From: Zea mays | Taxonomy: Eukaryota > Streptophyta > Magnoliopsida > Poales > Poaceae | Length of the DNA stretch: 64,000 nt | Assembly (NCBI RefSeq): GCF_902167145.1 | Contig: NC_050097.1 | Span: 167,616,923-167,680,922, forward strand | Reading direction: 5' to 3' | Shown: piece after piece, positions 56,001-64,000 of the stretch | Layout of the letters: every line of letters begins with the position of its first letter | Numbering within the stretch: position 1 is the first letter of the stretch | Notes under the pieces: generated by a model | Database searches by the model: none | Told to the model about the DNA's origin: nothing | What the model saw: the letters and a program-made list of their open reading frames with translations, nothing else | Made by a program: the position numbers and the translations under genes

Positions 56001-56582
56001 GGGACCCCTAGGCGCATGGAGGAGGAGACCAAGCAACCTTAGAGCATTCTTGATCATCCACACTCAGTCTTTGCGCATTCGTTTGTCATTCTCAGTGATT
56101 CAAGCTCCGTTCTAGTGAGAACTTTGAGATAGTCTTTTGAGCTCGATTCTTGGCCGTGTGTGTGCGCATTTTGCTGTGGATTTGTGTGTGTTGCTTCTCT
56201 CCCTTACTCCGTGCTTCTTTGTGAACTTCAAGTGTAAGGGCGAGAGACTCCAAGTTGTGGAGATTCCTCGCGAACGCGATAAGAAAAGAAAAGCATAACA
56301 CTGTGGTATTCAAGTTGATCATTGGATCACTTGAGAGGAGTTGAGTGCAACTCTCGTCCGTTGGGACGCCACAACGTGGAATAGGCAAGTGTTGTACTTG
56401 GCCGAACCACGGGATAAACCACTGTGTCTTCTCTGTGTTGAACTCTTTGTGGTTATCGTATTGTGCAAGATCTTCTCTCTAGCCACTTGGCATTAACTGT
56501 GCTAACGCTTAATCAAAGTTTTGTGGCTTAAGTTTTTAAGTTTTACAGGATCACCTATTCACCCCCCCTCTAGGTGCTCTCA

Positions 56583-56597
56583 ATTGGTATCGGAGCC
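56583..56597 (+). other. Primer-binding site of D (tRNA-Met type)
   Basis: ATTGGTATCGGAGCC directly follows the LTR; it matches the initiator tRNA-Met 3' end with one difference. Confidence 0.85.
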
Positions 56598-56632
56598 GTT
56601 CTCTTCAAGAAAGGGACTAACCGCCCGAAGAG

Positions 56633-59020
56633 ATGGATCCTAAGGGCAAGGGGATGGTGATCAACGACAAGGAGAAGGAGACCTTCGTCAATGAGCTCAA
56701 TGATGACAAGCCCACCGACTCAGGCTCGGGCCACAAAAGAAAAGACGGGAGGAAGAAGAAGACAAGGCGCATCAAGGAAATTGTCTACTACGACAGCGAC
56801 GAATCTTCCTCCTCCCAAAAGGACGACGACGACCACGATAGACGAAAGACGGTTAACTCAAACTTTTCTTTCGATTATTCACGCATCCCGCATAGTTCAA
56901 ATGCTCAATTGCTCCCCATTCCACTTGGCAAGCCCCCTCACTTTGATGGAGAGGACTACGGATTTTGGAGCCACAAAATGCGTACTCACCTGTTTTCTCT
57001 CCATCCAAGCATTTGGGAGATTGTGGAAAGTGGAATGAAATTTGATAGCTCGGATAGTCCTGTGTTTATTAATGAACAGATTCATAAAAATGCACAAGCT
57101 ACTACTGTGTTGCTAGCCTCTTTATGCAGGGACGAGTATCACAAGGTGAGCGGCCTGGACAATGCCAAGCAGATCTGGGACACCCTCAAGATCTCTCATG
57201 AGGGAAACGACGTCACCTTGCTCACCAAAATGGAGTTGGTGGAAGGCGAGCTTGGACGGTTCGCGATGATAAGGGGCGAGGAGCCGACACAAACATACAA
57301 CCGGCTCAAGACCCTTATCAACAAAATAAGGAGCTACGGGAGCACGCGATGGACGGACCACGACGTCGTCCGCCTAATGCTAAGGTCATTTACCGTTCTT
57401 GATCCTCATTTGGTGAACAATATTCGTGAAAATCCCAGGTACACCAAGATGTCGCCCGAAGAAGTTCTTGGGAAATTCGTTAGCGGGCGAATGATGATCA
57501 AGGAGGCGAGGTACGTGGACGACGCCTTGAATGGTCCGATCAACGAGCCGCAACCCCTTGCTCTCAAGGCAACACGAAGCAAGGAGGCGCTACCTAGCAA
57601 GATGGCACAGATTGAGGCGGCCGGACTTAATGATGAAGAGATGGCTCTCATCATCAAAAGATTCAAGACGGTGCTTAAAGGCCGCAAGGGACAGCCAAAC
57701 AAGACCAAAGCCAAGGGGAAGCGCTCATGCTTCAAATGCGGTAAGCTTGGTCATTTTATTGCTAACTGTCCCGACAATGATAGTGACCAGGATCAAGGGA
57801 ATAAGAGGGAGAAAAAGAAGAACTATAAGAAGGCAAAGGGCGAGGCTCATCTTGGCAAGGAGTGGGATTCAGACTGCTCCTCGTCCGACTCCGACAATGA
57901 GGGACTCGCCGCCACTGCCTTCAACAAGTCATCCCTCTTCCCCAACGAGCGTCACACTTGCCTCATGGCAAGGGAGAAGAAAGTAAGCACTCCTAATACT
58001 AGTACTTATGCTTCTTCAAGTGAGGATGAGTCTAGTGATGATGATGAGATAGATTACTCATGCTTATTCAAGGGATTAGATAGAACTAAGGTAGACAAAA
58101 TTAATGAATTGATTGATGCCTTGAATGATAGGAATATACTATTAGAAAAGCAAGAGGATTTGTTGTATGAAGAACATGATAAATTTGTAGAAGCTCAGAA
58201 ATCTCTTGCTCTAGAAATTAAGAGGAATGAAATGCTCTCTAGTGAATTATCTTCTTGTCATGAAACTATTGCTAAGTTAAAAAGTTTTAATGATGATTTA
58301 AATGCTAAACTAGAAGTAGCTAGTAAATCTAATTCTTGTGTAGAAATTGTTGAAACTTGTAATAGGTGTAAAGATTTTAACATTGATTCTTGTAGTGATC
58401 ATTTAGTTTCAATTTTCAAATTAAATGAGGAATTGGCTAGTCTTAATGCCCAACTTAAGACTAGCAAGAATGAATTTGATAAGCTAAAATTTGCAAGGGA
58501 TGCCTACACGATTGGTAGACACCCCTCAATTAAGGATGGACTTGGCTACAAGAGGGAAGCCAAGAACTTGACAAGCCATAAGGCCCCCATCTCCGCCAAG
58601 GAGAAAGGAAAGGCCCCTATGGCTAGTAGTGTGCAAAAGAACCATGCTTTTATGTACCATGATAGGAGACAATCTAGAAATGCTTATAGGAGTTGTAATG
58701 CATATAATGCCTTTGATTCTCATGCCATGTTTGCTTCTAGTTCTTCTTATGTGCATGATAGAAATGTTGGTAGGAGAAATGCTGTTCATAATTTGCCTAG
58801 GAGAAATGTTGTTAATGTTCCTAGGAAAGTAAATGAACCTTCTACAATATATCATGCTTTAAATGCTTCTTTTGCTATTTGTAGAAAGGATAAGAAGATA
58901 GTTGCTAGAAAATTAGGGGCAAGATGCAAGGGAGATAAAACTTGCATTTGGGTCCCTAAGGATATTTGTGCTAACCTTGCAGGACCCAACATGAGTTGGG
59001 TACCTAAGACCCAAGCCTAA
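56633..59020 (+). CDS. gag polyprotein of element D (Sirevirus)
   Basis: The gene forms the particle shell and binds the genomic RNA. It is an uninterrupted 795-codon frame from ATG at 56633, 36 bases after the primer site; no earlier in-frame ATG is available. Order: charged Lys/Asp/Ser N-terminus (1-60), capsid-type gag domain (about 90-300: [45 protein letters not shown]), zinc knuckle [14 protein letters not shown] (about 365), acidic Ser/Asp stretch, coiled coil (about 480-630) and a basic, Asn/Arg/Tyr-rich end. The long C-terminal extension is typical for Sireviruses. It ends TAA at 59018-59020, overlapping the open pol frame by about 25 bases. Confidence 0.93.
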   Translation: MDPKGKGMVINDKEKETFVNELNDDKPTDSGSGHKRKDGRKKKTRRIKEIVYYDSDESSSSQKDDDDHDRRKTVNSNFSFDYSRIPHSSNAQLLPIPLGKPPHFDGEDYGFWSHKMRTHLFSLHPSIWEIVESGMKFDSSDSPVFINEQIHKNAQATTVLLASLCRDEYHKVSGLDNAKQIWDTLKISHEGNDVTLLTKMELVEGELGRFAMIRGEEPTQTYNRLKTLINKIRSYGSTRWTDHDVVRLMLRSFTVLDPHLVNNIRENPRYTKMSPEEVLGKFVSGRMMIKEARYVDDALNGPINEPQPLALKATRSKEALPSKMAQIEAAGLNDEEMALIIKRFKTVLKGRKGQPNKTKAKGKRSCFKCGKLGHFIANCPDNDSDQDQGNKREKKKNYKKAKGEAHLGKEWDSDCSSSDSDNEGLAATAFNKSSLFPNERHTCLMAREKKVSTPNTSTYASSSEDESSDDDEIDYSCLFKGLDRTKVDKINELIDALNDRNILLEKQEDLLYEEHDKFVEAQKSLALEIKRNEMLSSELSSCHETIAKLKSFNDDLNAKLEVASKSNSCVEIVETCNRCKDFNIDSCSDHLVSIFKLNEELASLNAQLKTSKNEFDKLKFARDAYTIGRHPSIKDGLGYKREAKNLTSHKAPISAKEKGKAPMASSVQKNHAFMYHDRRQSRNAYRSCNAYNAFDSHAMFASSSSYVHDRNVGRRNAVHNLPRRNVVNVPRKVNEPSTIYHALNASFAICRKDKKIVARKLGARCKGDKTCIWVPKDICANLAGPNMSWVPKTQA

Positions 59021-62000
59021 ATTTGCCTTGCAGGTTTATGCATCCGGGGGTTCAAGCTGGATTATTGACAGCGGATGCACAAACCATATGACGGGGGAGA
59101 AGAAGATGTTCACCTCCTACGTCAAAAACAAAGATTCCCAAGATTCAATAATATTCGGTGATGGGAATCAAGGCAAAGTAAAAGGGTTAGGTAAAATTGC
59201 AATCTCAAATGAGCACTCTATCTCTAATGTGTTTTTAGTAGAGTCTCTTGGATATAATTTGCTATCTGTTAGTCAATTATGCAATATGGGATATAACTGT
59301 TTGTTTACAAATATAGATGTGTCTGTCTTTAGAAGATGTGATGGTTCACTAGCTTTTAAGGGTGTACTAGACGGCAAGCTTTACCTAGTTGATTTTGCAA
59401 AAGAAGAGGCCGGTCTAGATGCATGCTTAATGGCTAAGACTTGCATGGGCTGGTTGTGGCATCGCCGCTTAGCACATGTGGGGATGAAGAACCTTCACAA
59501 GCTTCTAAAGGGAGAACATGTGATAGGTCTAACTAATGTTCATTTCGAAAAAGATAGACCTTGTGCAGCTTGTCAAGCAGGGAAACAAGTGGGAGGCTCT
59601 CATCACACCAAAAATGTGATGACAACATCAAGATCCCTGGAGCTGCTACATATGGACCTCTTCGGACCCGTCGCCTATCTGAGCATAGGAGGAAGTAAGT
59701 ATGGTTTAGTTATTGTTGATGACTTTTCCTGCTTCACTTGGGTGTTCTTTTTGCAGGATAAGTCTGAAACCCAAGGGACCCTCAAGCGCTTCCTAAGGAG
59801 AGCTCAAAATGAGTTTGAGCTCAAGGTGAAGAAGATAAGGAGCGACAACGGGTCCGAATTCAAGAACCTTCAAGTAGAAGAGTTCCTTGAGGAGGAGGGG
59901 ATCAAGCACGAGTTCTCCGCTCCCTACACACCTCAGCAAAATGGTGTGGTAGAGAGGAAGAACAGGACACTCATAGATATGGCGAGGACTATGCTTGGAG
60001 AATTCAAGACCCCCGAGTGCTTTTGGTCGGAAGCCGTGAACACGGCTTGCCACGCCATCAACAGGGTCTACCTTCATCGCCTCCTCAAGAAGACTTCGTA
60101 TGAGCTACTAACCGGTAACAAACCCAATGTATCTTACTTTCGTGTATTTGGGAGCAAGTGCTACATTCTAGTGAAGAAGGGTAGAAATTCTAAATTTGCT
60201 CCCAAAGCTGTAGAAGGGTTTTTATTAGGTTATGACTCAAATACAAAGGCGTATAGAGTCTTCAACAAATCATCGGGTTTGGTTGAAGTCTCTAGCGACG
60301 TTGTATTTGATGAGACTAATGGCTCTCCAAGAGAGCAACTTGTTGATTGTGATGATGTAGATGAAGAAGATGTTCCGACGGCCGCTATACGAACCATGGC
60401 GATTGGAGAAGTGCGGCCACAGGAACAAGATGAACGAGATCAACCTTCTTCCTCAACAACGGTGCATCCCCCACCTCAAGATGATGAACAGGTTCATCAA
60501 AAGGAGGCGTGTGATCAAGGGGGAGCACAAGATGTTCACGTGATGGAGGAAGAAGCGCAACCGGCACCTCCAACCCTAGTTCGAGCGATGATTCAAAGGG
60601 ATCATCCCGTCGACCAAATTCTGGGTGACATTAGCAAGGGAGTAACTACTCGATCTCGATTAGTTAATTTTTGTGAGCATTACTCCTTTGTCTCTTCTAT
60701 TGAGCCTTTCAGGGTAGAGGAGGCCTTGCTAGATCCGGATTGGGTATTGGCCATGCAGGAGGAGCTCAACAACTTCAAGAGGAATGAAGTTTGGACACTG
60801 GTGCCTCGTCCTAAGCAAAATGTTGTGGGAACCAAGTGGGTGTTCCGCAACAAACAAGACGAGCACGGAGTGGTGACAAGGAACAAGGCTCGACTTGTGG
60901 CAAAAGGTTATGCCCAAGTCGCAGGTTTGGACTTTGAGGAGACTTTTGCTCCTGTGGCTAGGCTAGAGTCCATTCGTATTTTGCTAGCATATGCCGCTCA
61001 CCATTCTTTCAGGTTGTTCCAAATGGATGTAAAGAGCGCTTTCCTCAACGGGCCGATCAAGGAGGAAGTGTACGTGGAGCAACCCCCTGGCTTCGAGGAT
61101 GAACAGTATCCCGACCACGTGTGTAAGCTCTCTAAGGCGCTCTATGGACTTAAGCAAGCCCCAAGAGCATGGTATGAATGCCTTAGAGACTTTTTAATTG
61201 CTAATGCTTTCAAGGTTGGGAAAGCCGATCCAACTCTTTTTACTAAGACTTGCGACGGTGATCTTTTTGTGTGCCAAATTTATGTCGATGACATAATATT
61301 TGGTTCTACTAACCAAAAGTCTTGTGAAGAGTTTAGCAGGGTAATGACGCAGAAATTCGAGATGTTAATGATGGGTGAGTTGAACTACTTCCTTGGGTTC
61401 CAAGTGAAGCAACTCAAGGACGGCATTTTCATCTCCCAAACGAAGTACACGCAAGACTTGCTAAAGCGGTTTGGGATGAAGGACGCCAAGCCCACAAAGA
61501 CTCCGATGGGAACCGACGGACACACCGACCTCAACAAAGGAGGTAAGTCCGTTGATCAAAAAGCATACCGGTCAATGATAGGGTCTTTACTTTATTTATG
61601 TGCTAGTAGATCGGATATTATGCTTAGCGTATGCATGTGTGCTAGATTTCAATCCGATCCTAAGGAGTGTCACTTAGTGGCAGTGAAGCGAATTCTTAGA
61701 TATTTAGTCGCTACGCCTTGCTTCGGGATCTGGTATCCTAAGGGGTCTAACTTTGACTTAATTAGATACTCAGATTCCGACTATGCTGGATGTAAGGTCG
61801 ATAGGAAGAGTACATCGGGGACGTGCCAATTCTTAGGAAGGTCCCTGGTGTCATGGAATTCTAAGAAACAAACCTCTGTTGCCCTATCCACCGCTGAGGC
61901 CGAGTATGTTGCCGTAGGGCAGTGTTGTGCGCAACTACTTTGGATGAGGCAAACCCTTCGGGACTTTGGCTACAATCTGAGCAAAGTCCCACTCCTATGT

Positions 62001-62234
62001 GATAATGAGAGTGCTATCCGCATGGCAGAAAATCCTGTTGAGCACAGCCGCACAAAGCACATTGACATCCGGCATCACTTTTTGAGAGACCACCAGCAAA
62101 AGGGAGATATCGAAGTGTTTCATGTTAGCACCAAGAACCAGCTAGCCGATATCTTTACCAAGCCTCTAGATGAGAAGACCTTTTGCAGGCTACGTAGTGA
62201 GCTAAATGTCTTAGATTCACGGAACTTGGATTAA
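58995..62234 (+). CDS. pol polyprotein of element D: PR, IN, RT, RNase H
   Basis: This frame is +1 relative to gag and open from 58995 to TAA at 62232-62234, over about 1070 codons without a break. Copia order: protease ([13 protein letters not shown]), integrase zinc domain ([14 protein letters not shown] ... CAACQAGKQ), core D,D,E ([28 protein letters not shown]), RT ([47 protein letters not shown], catalytic [11 protein letters not shown]), RNase H ([46 protein letters not shown]). No ATG opens it, so expression needs frameshifting in the overlap, splicing, or a non-ATG start such as TTG at 59028. All catalytic residues I can check are present. Confidence 0.93.
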   Translation, partial: VGYLRPKPKFALQVYASGGSSWIIDSGCTNHMTGEKKMFTSYVKNKDSQDSIIFGDGNQGKVKGLGKIAISNEHSISNVFLVESLGYNLLSVSQLCNMGYNCLFTNIDVSVFRRCDGSLAFKGVLDGKLYLVDFAKEEAGLDACLMAKTCMGWLWHRRLAHVGMKNLHKLLKGEHVIGLTNVHFEKDRPCAACQAGKQVGGSHHTKNVMTTSRSLELLHMDLFGPVAYLSIGGSKYGLVIVDDFSCFTWVFFLQDKSETQGTLKRFLRRAQNEFELKVKKIRSDNGSEFKNLQVEEFLEEEGIKHEFSAPYTPQQNGVVERKNRTLIDMARTMLGEFKTPECFWSEAVNTACHAINRVYLHRLLKKTSYELLTGNKPNVSYFRVFGSKCYILVKKGRNSKFAPKAVEGFLLGYDSNTKAYRVFNKSSGLVEVSSDVVFDETNGSPREQLVDCDDVDEEDVPTAAIRTMAIGEVRPQEQDERDQPSSSTTVHPPPQDDEQVHQKEACDQGGAQDVHVMEEEAQPAPPTLVRAMIQRDHPVDQILGDISKGVTTRSRLVNFCEHYSFVSSIEPFRVEEALLDPDWVLAMQEELNNFKRNEVWTLVPRPKQNVVGTKWVFRNKQDEHGVVTRNKARLVAKGYAQVAGLDFEETFAPVARLESIRILLAYAAHHSFRLFQMDVKSAFLNGPIKEEVYVEQPPGFEDEQYPDHVCKLSKALYGLKQAPRAWYECLRDFLIANAFKVGKADPTLFTKTCDGDLFVCQIYVDDIIFGSTNQKSCEEFSRVMTQKFEMLMMGELNYFLGFQVKQLKDGIFISQTKYTQDLLKRFGMKDAKPTKTPMGTDGHTDLNKGGKSVDQKAYRSMIGSLLYLCASRSDIMLSVCMCARFQSDPKECHLVAVKRILRYLVATPCFGIWYPKGSNFDLIRYSDSDYAGCKVDRKSTSGTCQFLGRSLVSWNSKKQTSVALSTAEAEYVAVGQCCAQLLWMRQTLRDFGYNLSKVPLLCDNESAIRMAENPVEHSRTKHIDIRHHFLRDHQQKGDIEVFHVSTKNQLADIFTKPLDEKTFCRLRSELNVLDSRNLD

Positions 62235-63021
62235 ATTGTAGCATACATGTGTTTATGCCTTTGATCATGTTCAGTCTGCATTTTGTTGCTTATTGTGGTG
62301 CTCAAGTTGTACAAACACTCCCTGGACCTCACAAGTCCGTTGCAAAGTGATGCACAGTTTTAGGGGGAGATGTGTTACAACTTGACCCTGTGAGACTAAC
62401 CCTATGCTTGAGTTTGCTTGTTTTAGTCTCGAAGGAGAATTAAAAGGGAAAAGGTGGACTTGGACCATGCAAGACTTCCACTGCACTCCGATGAAAAGAG
62501 TAACTTTTCCATGTTCATCTTTTAACTCTTATTGCCTATTTGCTCTTAATTGAAAATTTTGGTGAGGCAATGGGGTTAAAGGGCCAAGATTGATCCCGTT
62601 TTGGTGCTTGATGCCAAAGGGGGAGAAAATAAAGGCCAAAGCAATAGATGGATCAGCTACCACTTGAGAAATTTTGAAAATAGTAGATTAGAGCTTTTGG
62701 GTGTCAAAACTCTTTTATTGTCTCTTATGTCAAAAGTTGGCCTCTTGTGGGGAGAAGTGTTGATTATGGGAAAAAGGGGGAGTTTTTTTAAATCCTTGAT
62801 CAAATTTCTTTGGAAAACCTCTCTTTATGTCTCTACAAGTGGATTTGACTTAGAGATAGGAATTTGAGTTTAATTTGCAAAAACAAACCAAGTGGTGGCA
62901 AAGGATGATCCATATATGCCAAAATTGAATCAAAATAAATTTGAGTTTTATTTGGAGTGATATTGCACTTGTTCTAGTTGCTTAATGTTGTGTTGGCATA
63001 AATCACCAAAAAGGGGGAGAT
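62235..63021 (+). other. D 3' region with multiplied polypurine tracts, no env gene
   Basis: Noncoding; AGGGGGAGA-type tracts occur at 62362-62370, 62616-62629, 62771-62782 and 63008-63020, the last directly before the 3' LTR. Multiplied tracts are a known Sirevirus mark. No envelope-like frame with signal peptide or membrane segment is seen; the 88-codon frame at 62601 is not convincing. Confidence 0.85.
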
Positions 63022-64000
63022 TGAAAGGGAAATGTGCCTTGGGCCATTTCTAAGTATTTTGGTGATTGAGTGCCAACACAAGTGCTTAAATGTGAATTTA
63101 TGCTCATGGATGGACAAAGTGCAAATCAAGAGTAAAGGTATGTTTCTAAGCCTTAGTACATTGGTTTTATGTACTAATATACTTGTCTAAGTGTTAGAAA
63201 CAGAAAGAAGAAGAAAAGAAAAGAGATGAAAAAAAGGCTTGGCTGGGTACAGCCAAGACTCAGCTCGGTCTGGCACACCGGACTGTCCGGTGGTGCACCG
63301 GACAGTGTCCGGTGCGCCAGGCTGACTCGGTGCGAAGTGGCCGCTCTCGGGAATTCGCCGACGGCGTACGGCTAAAATTCACCGGACTGTCCGGTGTGCA
63401 CCGGACTGTCCGGTGAGCCAACGGTCGGCCGCGCGATCTGCGCGGGACACGTGGCCGAGCCAACGGCTAGAAGGGGGCACCGGACTGTCCGGTGTGCACC
63501 GGACATGTCCGGTGCGCCAACGGCTCTCTGGCGGCCAACGGTTGGCTGCGCCATTTTAGGAAGGAAATCGGGCACCGGACAGTGTCCGATGTGCACCGGA
63601 CTGTCCGGTGCACCCGACGACAGAAGGCAAGATTGGCCTTTCAGATTTGCTCTCAACGGCTCCTAGCTGCCTTGGGACTATAAAAGGGACCCCTAGGCGC
63701 ATGGAGGAGGAGACCAAGCAACCTTAGAGCATTCTTGATCATCCACACTCAGTCTTTGCGCATTCGTTTGTCATTCTCAGTGATTCGAGCTTCGTTCTAG
63801 TGAGAACTTTGAGATAGTCTTTTGAGCTCGATTCTTGGCCGTGTGTGTGCGCATTTTGCTGTGGATTTGTGTGTGTTGCTTCTCTCCCTTACTCCGTGCT
63901 TCTTTGTGAACTTCAAGTGTAAGGGCGAGAGACTCCAAGTTGTGGAGATTCCTCGCGAACGCGATAAGAAAAGAAAAGCATAACACTGTGGTATTCAAGT
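63022..64000 (+). repeat. D 3' LTR, partial
   Basis: It matches 55342 onwards up to the window edge. Differences: about six substitutions, a missing GGGCCAACGGTCGGCC-like repeat near 63430 and one extra palindrome unit near 63580. Confidence 0.93.

Larger units (their letters stand above)
55342..56582 (+). repeat. D 5' LTR
   Basis: TGAAAGGG to GTGCTCTCA. It holds a palindromic array, a TATA box and about 580 bp of R/U5. It pairs with 63022-64000 and beyond. Confidence 0.93.
55342..64000 (+). mobile_element. Element D: young Opie-like Sirevirus, right end outside the window
   Basis: It has a 5' LTR (1241 bp), Met-type primer site, open gag and pol, multiple polypurine tracts and 979 bp of the 3' LTR. 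The LTRs differ at about six bases and a few repeat-length changes by eye, which indicates a recent insertion. The LTR start TGAAAGGGAAATGTGCC and the internal plan fit maize Opie. The five bases before it are AGCAC; the matching copy should lie near 64260. Confidence 0.9.

Noticed and set aside
62601..62867. Possible envelope-like gene after pol of D
   Set aside because: It has only 88 codons, no signal peptide or membrane anchor, and is interrupted by polypurine tracts; the known env-like genes of some Sireviruses are much longer.
63372..63666. ORFs in the D LTR (also at 55580-55981)
   Set aside because: They arise from the palindrome array and are open on both strands.

Overview
The window looks like intergenic DNA of a large grass genome, very probably maize (Zea mays) or a close relative. 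It consists of LTR retrotransposons nested in one another. I found no host gene, tRNA, rRNA or CRISPR array. The species call rests on recognising Opie/Ji-like Sireviruses, Huck-like Tat elements and a Tekay/Del-lineage chromovirus; it is inference.

Layout. A degenerate Sirevirus (Ty1/copia, minus strand; 'C') spans positions 1-797 and 44237-47356. It was split in its integrase region by a Tekay/Del-type Ty3/gypsy element (plus strand; 'F', 798-44236, target-site duplication CTAGT). The 5' LTR of F was split by a Huck-like Tat element (minus strand; 'B', 4125-32749, duplication GGGAC). B was split by a second Huck-like element (plus strand; 'A', 8301-22153, duplication ACGAC). The order of insertion is therefore C, then F, then B, then A. 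To the right, after a 58-bp inverted repeat at a broken junction, lies a second kind of Tat element (minus strand; 'E', about 47357-55341). E lacks its 3' LTR and is cut in its gag/protease region by a young, apparently intact Opie-like Sirevirus (plus strand; 'D', 55342 to beyond 64000).

Gene content. A, B, E and F carry gag, protease, reverse transcriptase, RNase H and integrase, all broken by stops and frameshifts. The Tat elements A, B and E also have the second, archaeal-type RNase H of that lineage. D alone keeps long open gag (795 codons) and pol (about 1070 codons) frames, near-identical LTRs and a multiplied polypurine tract.

Extra genes. B and E each carry, downstream of pol and on the opposite strand, an intron-containing gene. 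Each encodes an N-terminal domain resembling the plant 'Transposase_28 / putative gypsy type transposon' family, a charged linker, a coiled coil and a helical C-terminal domain. In B this gene has its own TATA box and at least three further GT-AG introns, and A landed in its Asp-codon run. A keeps only a possible tail of the gene. F has an unrelated extra sense gene (orf0) upstream of gag, with a probable intron and a C-terminal coiled coil. These accessory genes, the large A/B inverted repeat and the many CAG-to-TAG changes are the main points of interest.
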